Shown: in pieces, positions 48,251 through 58,694 of the stretch
Layout: every line of letters begins with the position of its first letter
How positions within the stretch are numbered: position 1 is the stretch's first letter
DNA from: Bombus terrestris
Lineage: Eukaryota > Arthropoda > Insecta > Hymenoptera > Apidae
Length of the DNA stretch: 64,000 nt
Assembly: GCF_910591885.1 (NCBI RefSeq)
Contig: NC_063276.1
Span: 1,860,001 to 1,924,000, forward strand
Reading direction: 5' to 3'
Position numbers and translations under genes: made by a program
The notes under the pieces: model-generated
Seen by the model: only the letters and a program-made list of their open reading frames with translations
The model's database searches: none
Told to the model about the DNA's origin: nothing

Positions 48251-50479
48251 AAGCTTTTGCAAATGAAGATATTTGATGGAAGATTGAAACTGGTCGTCGG
48301 AGTCACGAGACGTTTGGAACGAAAATGGATGAAACGAGACGTGGACACGTTGAAACTAACGTACAGAGCGTATAAACGTTGTATCTTCGTTCGTACAAGT
48401 CGAAACTAGAAAAGATCTTACCTCGCGCGTTTTAACGTCACTTCTCTTTACCTATAGCGAGTATTACGCGTTACAAATTATCATGCTACATCGTACTCGA
48501 GAATTGTTCGATCGATTTTAAACGTAAATCGTCTATCTGGCCCTTCTTAACGATTCTACGACGTTGCACATCCGGCTCGCGAACGATTCGTAACAAGTAC
48601 GACGAGAGAAGGCACTCTCACCCTTCTATCTCGTTCTTACGGAGCGCTGTCAGAAGTTTTGGGAGATCGAATATTCCGATATGCGTTTATTTTTAGAGAC
48701 ACGCTGCGATTCGTTACTGTATAGAAGCCTTACGTTACTTACAATCAGAACGAAGAGATAGATCGTTGCAATCGCAAAAAAGATACAACCGTATCGCGAT
48801 CCGCTGATTTATAAAAACATTCTAATATCGAATCCGTAACAGTACTGTTCTTGTATCTATAATCGTTTCATTTCTGCTGCGAGACTACCTTCGTTTCGAT
48901 ATAATATTTCCATGGAAGAAACTCCTCTCCGGATGTACGAACACTTCAATTTCAATGATCGCGACGAAGTAGCGCAACCATCCAACTTTTTGTATCCCAA
49001 GTTTCTCCCTTTTATTACCTACACGTCGTGTTACAGTGTATGCACTCGATTTCCCGAAATCTTTCCAACCCTCGGAAAATCCGGAACATCGGAACGAAGA
49101 TACATAAAAGCAATCACGTAAAACAATCGATGAACTCCGGTATCGAGGAAGCGAACTAAAGCGCAAAAAGCGGTCGATCGAACGCGGAATCTCTTGTACG
49201 TACGCATCGTGACCTAGCGGCAGGGTGGTGTCGCCCCCTCCCCCGGCAGCGGAGGCAGTCGAATCGAAAGCGGAAGATCGCACTTTCACCGAAAAGTTTC
49301 GAGGTTTTTTATGCGCCGCCGTGTCCCGAAGTTTTCCGCCCCCGCGGCAAACTGTTGCTTAGATCGTTATCGCGTGTACGGCCGCGGCCGATAAGCCTCC
49401 CCTCCGCCCCTATCGACGGAGGTCGGAAGAATTAGAAACAATCTCGCCACCGACGTGGGGTCGCGGCTTTATTCCCCTTCCATTCGCTCCCGCGACTTTT
49501 CAATTCGCCGGTTAATGAGCGCCGTTTAAAAAGGGTACCGCAGACACGCTTTAATCTGATTACCGATATAAAGAGACGGGCCTCCGTTTCGTCGAGATCG
49601 TCGCGAATGAAATATGAACTCGCTAATAAAACGGTGGATGCCCTTTCGGAGCGAAACGGACAGCCCCATAGCGAAACGTCGGCCGATGTAACGCGTAAAA
49701 AGGGGCGTAAATCGAGCTTCGGACTCGATTGGTTTCATCGGTTGAAACGGAATGAAAGGAGTAATAATTTTTGCGGTTCGTTAGATTTTTGATCGCACGT
49801 AGGTGGCATCCATTCTACGCTTCTGTCTCTGTTCAGGAGATAGGAGATTATAAAAATAACCGACGGTAAAACTTTTCGGTCGGGTGTGAATTCTCGATGC
49901 GAGTATGTCAAATAGATTATAGACCGTAAACATGCTTGACTGTAAGCGTAGAATCACAGAGATGTCACGTGTTGACAAGAAATATGTCAAGTTTCTATGA
50001 ACTGCCACTTGCTATGCTACGTATTTCACGCTGATACTCCGATATGCTAGGATCTCGATAAGAGAAGTACGCGAGAATAAAGAAAATTATACGCGTTACT
50101 CCGATCGAGGCTACTGCTAGAAGCAGTTTGTTAGTAGTTTCTTAGTTTCTTTCTATGTTTGTAAAATTATTTCTAACATGTAGGTAAACCTACGAGGAGT
50201 AGAACTATCCACATCCGCTTGATCGATACCGATTCAAGCGCTGGAAACATCGTAGCTGGCATAGGACGAGCTTATTTACGACGCTACGTAACGTTCCATC
50301 GAATCGTTTTTACGGCAATTCCTAATGAAAACGTCGTACACGCGTTAGGGACGGAACTATAGAATAGCTCACAGTCTCTCTGGCGATTCTAAGAAGCATG
50401 CATTTTCTACATATTCCAGGCATCGAGACTCGAGACGAGGCACCGAGAACAAAGTCTCTGTTGTAAAACCGTTGGTTGG
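48251..50479. other. AT-rich DNA with a CpG patch at 49.1-49.7 kb
   Basis: No gene is recognised. The CpG patch contains TTAATG and TTTAATCTGATTA words in a GC setting, like a non-coding regulatory element. An imperfect hairpin CGCTTGA/TCAAGCG lies at 50216-50240. Confidence 0.35.
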
Positions 50480-50764
50480 ACGTTACCCGTGACCAATGTT
50501 CCTAGAGTCAAAGCAGGACACCCTCTCGATCGTATCCTCCCTTATCAACCCGCAGGTGGTCGACGAGGAGGCCGTTAGCTTGGCCGGCTAATAACTCGAA
50601 AAACGTACCATTAAAGAGCCGTGGTGGAACACGCACTCGAGACGCGCCTCTCGGATGACTCGTCATCATCAACGACGTGCGTGTAAGTCGCGGTGCGCGC
50701 ACACATGAGGAGAGCGGAACAGCGCGCAACGATATCGCACACAACGGTGTGCCACGAGAGCGAG

Positions 50765-50963
50765 CGAGAGAGAGAGAGAGAGAGAGAGGACAGGAGACAG
50801 AGATGGACATACAGATAGACGGCTGGCAACGGAGAGCACAGATCCCGTGTACGGCCGTCCACGTATCCATACAGACGTGTCCATACACGCGGGGACGTGT
50901 CCATACAGAGAGAGAGAGTGAGAGAGAGAGAGTAAGTGGGAGCGAGAGAGAGAGAGAGAGAGA
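50765..50963 (+). repeat. (GA)n microsatellites flanking a short tandem repeat
   Basis: GA runs lie at 50765-50788, 50907-50932 and 50944-50963. The Leu/Ser-rich minus-strand and Arg/Glu-rich plus-strand frames here follow from the repeat. Confidence 0.9.
50861..50908 (+). repeat. Three copies of a 14-bp unit ACGTGTCCATACAG
   Basis: Copies at 50861-50874, 50875-50888 and 50895-50908 (one or two substitutions; the last is offset by 6 bp) lie between two GA runs. Confidence 0.8.
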
Positions 50964-51261
50964 GGCGAACAGCAGTGGCGTGCACATACCCTCCTAAGCA
51001 CAAGCCTAACACACCCGTGGAAGCCCCTTCGGCCGATGAGTGCCGACGTCCCTTTCCCCTCGCGCGCAACACTCCTGCCAGTCCCCCTTTACCCCAACAC
51101 CCAGAGCTAAAGGTACTCTCTCTCGATTCTCCCTTCCCCCGAAAGCCCTGTGTGGATGCTCGTGTGCGGCCCCTTGCGCCCCTTTCGATCCCTCCTTTCC
51201 CTCGGAGAGTTACCCGTCCACCGGCCCCTTCGGTGTTCTGATGGTGACAGACCCTACCTTA

Positions 51262-51297
51262 CCGCCTCCGCTGCCGCCGCCGCCACCGCCGCCGCCG
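51262..51297 (+). repeat. (CCG)n trinucleotide repeat
   Basis: About twelve CCG/GCC units with CTG and CAC interruptions. It encodes Pro or Ala runs in the overlapping frames, none of which is otherwise supported. Confidence 0.85.
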
Positions 51298-51994
51298 TGG
51301 GCCGGGGAGGGTCGAGGCGAACCGGCGAGGGCGCTGGAACGGTAGAAAGGAAGAACCGAGACGGACAGTTGGCTGAATAGAGAGAACGCGACGGACAGAT
51401 AGAAGGAGAAAGAGACAGGAGTGGTATAGGGGAGCGAACGAGCGGAAGAGAGACGGAGGCAGAGACCAGAAAGGAATACCAGGGGTGAAGGAGAGAGGGT
51501 TGACGCGTTCGAGGAGGACCGCTCTGGGGAGTGAGAGCGGTACGGGTCATAGCAGGGCGCGGCATTACGGAGAGACAGAGACGGAACGAGGGAATGGGAA
51601 AAGGGGCCGGGGTATGGAGGGGAGGGGGTGTGACAGAGAGCGAGAAAGGGAGAGAGAGTACCGGCGCGAGAAGGAGAAAGAGAAGGGAAGAGAGAGTGGG
51701 TTATGGGTGAAACGTGGAGTGAGGTTGGCGTGGTTGGGGTGAGGAGACGTGGGGGAGTCGAGAGGAACAGGGGAGCGGCGCGGAGGCGGTGAGGAGAGTA
51801 GTGGAAAGGGTGAGGTAGGCGAAGAGAGGGGGTCGCCGCCGCGTCGCCAGTCGCCAGTTTGCCGTGAGCGCTCGTGATGTGAGGACGTTCTATGATTTCG
51901 TTCAGGAGCGTGGCGCTCTCTTAGCACTGGCACTAGCAACGGGGAAGAACGCGTTTGTTTTCACGCAACTCGCGTTCCCTCTTCTCGCGTAACA

Positions 51995-52008
51995 GACAGA
52001 CGTCTGTC
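51995..52008. repeat. 14-bp perfect palindrome GACAGACGTCTGTC
   Basis: It lies in the putative 5' leader. It contains AGAC and GTCT, the Smad-binding half-site, in inverted arrangement. Confidence 0.65.
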
Positions 52009-52430
52009 GAGTCCAGTGGAATCGACGATTTTACCAGCAAGAGACGACCGAAGATCGTTGTTGTCGCGCCACCGTGTCCGGCCGATATTCGACAGTCAAA
52101 AAACCCGCGGCGTGCGCGACCACGCGACGCGTACACGAGGAATACGAGCGTCCCTCGTGCAACAAGAAGCGCCACATTTTCCTTCTTATTTACCTTTGTG
52201 TGTCGAGGCCTGTATGTCCTTGCAGTTCGCGGGCATTCTGTTCGTCAGTGTGTAACGTTTCCCGAGACTGCAAGCTACTGATTACCGTGCTCACTCACCA
52301 AAGACGATCTCTCTTGGAACGTTTACGCGGCGTAGCCAGATACTACGTCTGTGCGTGTCAGTGTCTGCGTGATGCGCGAACATTTCCATCGACCAGCTGA
52401 TCGCGATTCTGGCAGTGTTGCATCGGCTCA

Positions 52431-52637
52431 ATGGACTTTATAGAGGCAGCTCGTTCGTCGAGTATCGCGTACGTGAGCGAAAGGTTAGATCGTCGGTGGA
52501 CGAGGGAACAGTTTTCGCGCGGGTACACAGCCCTTTTTTTGCTCGCGCCCGTCAACGTCAACACCTGCGGTAACCGCGGGAATTTTATCGCGGCGGTTCG
52601 CGGCGTCGCTGCTGCGTGGTGTTGTGCGCCAGCTTAA
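52431..52637 (+). CDS. Possible upstream ORF in the 5' leader (68 codons)
   Basis: This is a complete ATG-to-stop frame beginning MDFIEAARSS, with G at +4, lying about 470 bp before the putative main start. The composition is balanced rather than low-complexity: an acidic/aromatic start, a basic middle (ERLDRRW) and a hydrophobic, alanine-rich end. If transcribed as part of the leader it would be an upstream ORF that could reduce translation of the main frame. It matches no family I know. In GC-rich DNA a frame of this length can arise by chance, so this is only a candidate. Confidence 0.2.
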   Translation: MDFIEAARSSSIAYVSERLDRRWTREQFSRGYTALFLLAPVNVNTCGNRGNFIAAVRGVAAAWCCAPA

Positions 52638-53108
52638 AGTTCGCGGACCGTGCGCGGGAGAAGGACAGCGCGCGTTCTATGTACGTGTCTAACTAGAAGG
52701 TGACAGAGTACGAGTGTTGGACAGAGACAGAACTAAACTAAGAACTCTGAGAAAGTTGAAGCAATACGTGCCACCGTCACATATACGAAACATCTCGTCT
52801 TTACTCCTTTTTTCAATACCACCTATCTATACGTACGTGTATACGATTCGTGTTATTCTTTCGTGATTGAATCAAGTACAAGGACAGGTCGGAAGATCGA
52901 GCAAAGCAAGTACGATAAATAAAGAACATCGGCCAATCTTTTGTATCGCGAGCTTTCGTTGTTCGGAGCGCAGTTTGTCAGTGAGGGTAAAGCCGATAGC
53001 ACGAGCGAGACAAAGAGCACTCGCGGAATAGCGACGCGGCAAGAAAGAGACAGATATACGGTTGTCGCTCCACGAGGAAGAAGAAAGACACGCGCGCTGG
53101 AATTGAAT

Positions 53109-53153
53109 ATGTCCGCCAAGCGAAAGGCCACTGCCATCATGCAGCATCACAAG
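53109..53153 (+). CDS. Putative first coding exon (partial) of an unidentified basic, nuclear-type protein
   Basis: The exon opens with ATG (A at position -3, an acceptable insect start context) and encodes MSAKRKATAIMQHHK. It ends exactly at a consensus 5' splice site, AAG|GTGAGT (donor at 53154-53159), in phase 0. The reading frame is also open upstream to about 52941 but holds no earlier ATG, so 53109 is the first possible start in that frame. Reading on past the donor gives only about 30 residues before a stop, as expected for an intron. The peptide carries a basic KRK cluster and a histidine pair, which suggests a nuclear protein, but 15 residues cannot identify a family and I do not recognise it. 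The CpG-rich DNA upstream fits a promoter and leader. No convincing second exon is visible before the window ends, so the first intron would exceed 10.8 kb, as is common in insect developmental genes. A chance ATG plus donor is the main alternative. Confidence 0.45.
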
Positions 53154-53627
53154 GTGAGTCGATCAAGATTGCCACCGTATCACCACGTGATCGGACTTTT
53201 TTCGCGACAGGACTCCGTAAAGCGAGTCGTCGATGCGTCGATCTAGTAAAAACTCGTTGGAGTCAAAGTTTAACTCATGGGCTCGAGGTTCAAGGTTGTC
53301 ATTTTCCTTGCTGCGAATCGTACGTACCGTGTCGTCGTGTGTAACTGTGTTGCGCGAACACCACGTTTGTTGAATCGCGATACGATAATATCGTAAAGTC
53401 GTAAAGAGTATGAACGGAGGGGATGTTTGTCGCGTAAGCGAAGCGAGCATGAGGGGGGGCGGGCATCTGACGGTACTGGGTGTTCGGAAAATTGGAGTTT
53501 TCTGCCGCCAGGTTGCGTTCCTTCCTCGTGCAACTCATTATTCCGTTGCAGTCTAATTTTTTCCCTCCATGTTTTTTGGAGTTGCGGACGAGGCAGTCGG
53601 TGCGAGAGTGGGCGGATGAGAGGGCGT

Positions 53628-53640
53628 GGGGGGGGGGGGG
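53628..53640 (+). repeat. G13 run
   Basis: Thirteen consecutive G preceded by GGGCGT. It can form a G-quadruplex and is prone to sequencing error. Confidence 0.85.
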
Positions 53641-53996
53641 AGAAGATGTACCGCGCGCGAAAGTTTTAATTGAAAGAGTTACACGAATTTCGTCGGAGGG
53701 GACGCAAGCGCGGAAAAGTTGCGAGGCTAACACTTAACGCGTATTGACTCATTAACCGTTGCTTGCGTCGTTATTCCCAATTTTTGTTTTTCGAACTACT
53801 GGAACCTGTACGCGGACGCGTACGAGTACCGGCTTCAACATTTTCCTGTTTTTTTCGATGTACATTGGTACTTTTGTATCGACCAGGAATTTAGTGGCAA
53901 CCTGAATTTCATTTTTAATCTCGTTGCATGTCGTAATGGATACTATGTACGTCTTTTCGTTTGTTCTTTTTCCGAAGTTTCAAAGTGTGCACTTTG

Positions 53997-54016
53997 CATT
54001 TGTTGCGCAACAAATG
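53997..54016. repeat. 20-bp perfect palindrome
   Basis: CATTTGTTGCGCAACAAATG has no spacer and lies about 840 bp downstream of the putative donor. AAAGTG and CACTTT words flank it and could extend an imperfect stem. TTGCGCAA is also the core recognised by C/EBP-type bZIP dimers. Confidence 0.8.
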
Positions 54017-57000
54017 TACCAAGCACTTTAACAATTTTGTGTTTCATATCGAAATAAGAGTACGGTTAGTATCGTAAAGAGAAAAGTGCGAATATATCAA
54101 AACTTTTTATCGAGAATAGCGTATGATTAGACGAGGCTTCCGAGCCGTTTTTTCATTCTTATATCGTCGCGAAAAGATTATATAAAGATTAAATAATTTA
54201 TACGAACTGTTCGAAGACATTAATCTTTTCTCGAATAATCTATCGATATATCTAATAAAATACGAAAATTCAGGATTCTCGTATGAGCAAATTGTCGTTG
54301 TTTTATTTTATTTCCTTTAGAAAAGGTGGAATCAAATTTTGGAGTCGCATAAAAGCTCCTATTCGTTATAACTTAAATGTACATATTATTAATAATCTCG
54401 CATGAATCGAGTAATAAATTAACGCAATTTAAATAACTTTGTGTAATTAACCATTTGTACTCTGATTGCATTTTACATTTCACTTGGTATAACCAAGTTT
54501 AACTCATACAGCTGTACAGCGATACAATGAACAACTACGCAGGAGAGCTTTGACAACCTTTACACAGCGTGCAATATTTTACTAACAATTCTTCGCACTT
54601 TCTAATAGTCGCTTTACATTTTTAACGATTGTCTTCTTTTATTTTAGCACTTTAATATTCATCTATTCGGAGAGTATGCCATTTTGTTATAAAACGAATA
54701 CGTTAAAATTAGATTTTGTTGTCACGGTACTTCGATAATTTGTAGATTGGAAAAACATCGCAGAATTGCCGGATATTCACTTGACGACACGCAAATCGCA
54801 GAAATAAACGATACTCAATGACGAACTTGTCGGATAGGACTTATCGCGGGGCTTTTTCTTCTCCTTGGTTAGATTAGACCTGTGTATCTTGCACGAAAGA
54901 TAATCCGTGGATCGCGTTTCTAGGGAGCTCGGTGGAGCACGTGCTCGATTCAAGAATCTCCGTGACTAGGCGCATCGACGCGACGTGGAATTATGTACCT
55001 ACTTCGTTTCCTTCGCTCGCGCGTTATTTAAATTTTAATATACGCTACATCGTTTTATTCCTTGTAAGCGATCATTTTTAGCTTCTTCCTTGATGTAGAA
55101 TAATTTAAATAAATACACGGTAATTTCTTACTTAATGAATTTAGAAAATGGAACTTAACCCCTTGGGAAGTAATATCTTTATTATAATACATTTAACGCA
55201 ATAACATAGTAGGACAGGCATACGCATGTACATTTTCTTCTAAATAAGACGGTTTGTAGTATTTCTCACGCGTTCTCTACGACGAACATTGTAATTTGTG
55301 TTGCTTTAAAACGATAGGATCTTGTTGGTTATTTTATAGCATATACGTATTATGTACAGAAAATTGAGAAAATAGAACTCGAGAATATTTCGAACAATGT
55401 ATTCATTTATTAGCACACAAACGTGTTAAGAAACCAGGAGCCATTAATGATTCAATTATTTGCGAATAATATCTTTCTCTTTATATTCTTGATCCAATTA
55501 AGAGGTAACGATTCTAAGATGTTAAATATATATTCCGTTCTTGTTATTCACCCAGAAATGTTGTCAAACGGTCTCGTTATCTATAAAGGGAAATGTAACG
55601 TAGTCACGAAACGAATCGAATTCAGTTTTAATTCATTGTTTATACTTCGAACTCATTACCATTCATATTTCCTGTAATTTCATTAATATTTGAGGTGTTT
55701 TAAGTTACGCAGGCGTTAAAGGGGTGTCGATCGTAACCGAGCGTTATTTTATTATTATATTTGCATATTTTCGATTCGTTCCCCGGATATCTATTCTAAT
55801 TATTCGTGCCCGGGGTAATTGACGCGGAAATGTAATTTTGAGGGTGGCGTGCAGATAGGGTGACCGAAACATCGTTAAAATCCGCGATTAATTGCATATG
55901 TTGCGGCGATGGGGTTCAGGGGAATGTTTTGGGAGAAACGAAAGAAACGAGAAAATATCGAACCCCTCAAAAAAATATTGTTCTAGGGCAAAAAATGTTT
56001 TTTCCGATACTTTCTTGTTTTTGCCATTTTACAGGCTGCAATCTATTCTCACCCTCGACTGCAGTTCTTCGTTTCATCGATCATTTCGCTACCACGAATT
56101 TCTTTTCCAAAAAGCGATCCTTTCGCTGGGCTAAAGATTGCTCTATATTTCATTTCTTTCAGCTTTAGTCCCTGTTTAATCGTTTATCTCTTTAAAGCAC
56201 TTTGTAAATTTTGTATTGATCATTTGCATAACAGGCGGACCCGTAATAGCGTTTATTCAAGATCCATTTCTTCCACGATTAAGGGATATTTCAAACATTT
56301 TCAAAATTATCGATTCAAAAGAGCCAGTTCCTTTTATCCGTACTGTTCAACCGTGAATGAAATAAAATTCGTGGAAAACGATCGCGAGCCAGGCCTGTGG
56401 ATATATTCAACCCTGTGAACTCCATTAGCCGATCGATCGTCCGGTTGCATAAATTAATCCTGGCTATGCCGACCGTATTTAGCTCCAAAAACCATATACC
56501 ATCCTGTTAGCCTACGCAACGGTGTAACAATGATCGATTCGAAAAATGTACTCGTTTTGCCTTTGAATCTTTCGCGCGGCTGCAGTGCCCTTTTGTCCAC
56601 GTTGAAACGCTGAATTTCCAACAATTCGCCAGTCAGGAAATTTTACTGGATAATTCAGAACAAAATCGAACACCAGCGTTTGTCAATCGGAACAAATGTT
56701 TTGGTTTTACGTTACAATTAGAATTAACAGCGTCGCTGGTTTATTCGATGCCCGGGCCTATTTTTATGTTCTTTTTAACACGGATAAGAGATTATAGAGA
56801 GGTTCGATGCACTTCGTATTTAGTTGAATTTCAGAGTACGATTTATCGAAAACGTCTGGATGGGAAGTGCGTTTCGTTCGAAAGTAAAATTACCGGAATA
56901 ATTATTCTAACTTTATTCGCGTTTTATCGTGGATGAAATACGGAATAAACGAGTTATTTGTATTCTTAAGAATCGAGTAATTTATTTTATTTACACAAGT

Positions 57001-58084
57001 GAAGTAACTTTGAAACTGTTTTATGATTTATTTTGATAAAACGGTACATTCGGTATTCACAAATTGGAGAAAAAATAAATTCCAGCTGCTGGTTGGTCGA
57101 TCAATTATGAACAGTCGGTGTATGAAGCGTCGAGATTATCTGCTTCACGTTCGAAATACAAATTTTATATGATATTGGATGGTATTCGCTGCCTTCTTAG
57201 GTATTTTTTAACGAAGAAATCGTATATGATTTGATATTTTTAGTATTTAATTAAATTTAAGCGCTTTTAACGTGGTTAAGTGCGTGGTTTAAGCGCGATG
57301 GTTAACGTTTAAAAACTTTGTTCGACAGATCTGTTACATATTTGTTTTTATTAACTTTTTTTGATAAAATTCTATGAGTTTTGTATCCTCAAATTAAAAA
57401 CGTGAAATGTCTAGAACTTTTATTTCACCGAACTCGTAACTCGCCGCTACACGTATCTCCTGCAGCTTCTATGGAAACTTACAAACAGGATATATCTACA
57501 GTTGTAAAAAGTTTGGTAAATCTATTTCCGCCTTCGCGGAGACACAGCGGTTTCGATGTAAAGAAAGCACGATGTATCGTTCCAAGTGAAAAACAATTAC
57601 AGGATTTTTTACTTCACGCGATACTCCAATTACGTCCATTCCCTGGCGAAAGCAAACTTCCCAATAATATCTCCTACCATTTGAAAATCTCGTACTTTGT
57701 CTGTTCGAAGCTACAGGGATGCGATCGAACAACTTACAAAATGCTACAGTTACGTATTCCCAATACCGTGCAGTTTCATTTTCAAGGAAACTACGAACAA
57801 AGCAATCCGCTATCGGCTCTCTAATTCTTGCAATCTCGTCCATCGCGGCGATGCGTCCATTCCGACCGAAAGCAAAGCAACGAACAGGACGAAGGGTAGA
57901 AAAAGGAAAAGAAAAATGGCAAAAGGAAGGACAAATGGTCCCGGTTGAAGAACGATCGCGGCTCACGCCGATCGAACGCGATGCAACACATGATAAACGG
58001 GCGGAGAAGGCGCGTGAGTACAGCGGCGAGCGCGCGCACGACGAAGAGAGCAACAGTAAATACCGGTGGCCGGTTTGCTTGCCG

Positions 58085-58694
58085 GCGCGCTAGTTAGATC
58101 GATCCGATCAGAATCGAACCGCGAAAGTCAAGTTGGAGTTGAGGCAGGTTCGGGACGTCTGTGTCCTTCTCTCTCGCCCCTCTATGCATAGCCGCTCCTT
58201 CTCTTTCTCTTTTCCTCCGCTAGCACTCGCTCCTCGAGTTCCCCTCTTCTTGAACTAACGAGGCTGTCTCGCTTTGCCGCCTCTCTTTTCTTCTCTTTCT
58301 CGCTGTCGTTCACTGAATCGCTCGTCCTGTTCGCGCCTGCGCCTCTTCGCTCTCTCTCCCTCACGGTCCAACAGGTTATATTTTTCCAGCTCTCTCCCTC
58401 GACCCGTCTTCCTTCGCCCGTCTTTTTCTGCCCCTTTCCTCCACCTCCTCCTACTCTCCTACTCTCGTGTACTCTTGTTTCTCTCTTTCGGCCGCGTACT
58501 CGCTGTGGCCAATCAATCTTCCCTCTCGACTCCCTTTCGTTCGTTGTCGCCTCCGCGACGACCCGACCGAGCTTTCTTCCCGCTACGTTCGAAAGTTTTT
58601 CACGCTTGCGCCCGCCGGATACGCAACGCTCCAACTCACCCCACCGCGCTCATTCGACCACCCTTTCAGCTACGTCGATCGCGCTCAGAACCAG
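58085..58694 (+). promoter_or_regulatory. CpG island with a possible non-coding first exon ending in a splice donor
   Basis: A GC-rich, pyrimidine-rich block (many CTCT and CCTC runs) follows a CpG-dense segment at 57.85-58.08 kb. It ends abruptly in CAG|GTAATT at 58695, after which the sequence turns AT-rich. It lies inside the putative first intron of the 53109 exon, so it could be an alternative promoter and leader for the same gene. No ATG frame through it looks coding. The start coordinate is approximate. Confidence 0.18.

Larger units (their letters stand above)
50480..53108 (+). promoter_or_regulatory. CpG-rich promoter region and putative 5' leader upstream of the 53109 exon
   Basis: About 2.6 kb of GC- and CpG-rich DNA ends at the ATG of the putative first coding exon. 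The 5' half holds GA microsatellites, a (CCG)n run and purine-rich stretches. The part from about 51.84 kb onward is more complex in sequence and reads like an insect 5' leader. Arthropod initiator-like TCAGTG occurs at 52245-52250, 52358-52363 and 52978-52983, but none has a downstream promoter element at the strict spacing or a well-placed TATA box. I therefore cannot choose a transcription start. Several upstream ATGs lie in the leader, the longest opening an ORF at 52431. The assignment rests on position and composition only. Confidence 0.35.
53154..57850 (+). other. Putative first intron, left part
   Basis: After a CpG-rich 600 bp next to the donor, the DNA is AT-rich. It holds G13 (53628-53640), a 20-bp palindrome (53997-54016) and AGGGTGGC (55841). 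No internal exon is convincing. Frames open on both strands at 57.4-58.05 kb are unrecognised. Confidence 0.3.

Noticed and set aside
51565..51939. 124-residue minus-strand frame
   Set aside because: It is low-complexity Ser/Pro/Arg sequence opposite GA-rich repeats.
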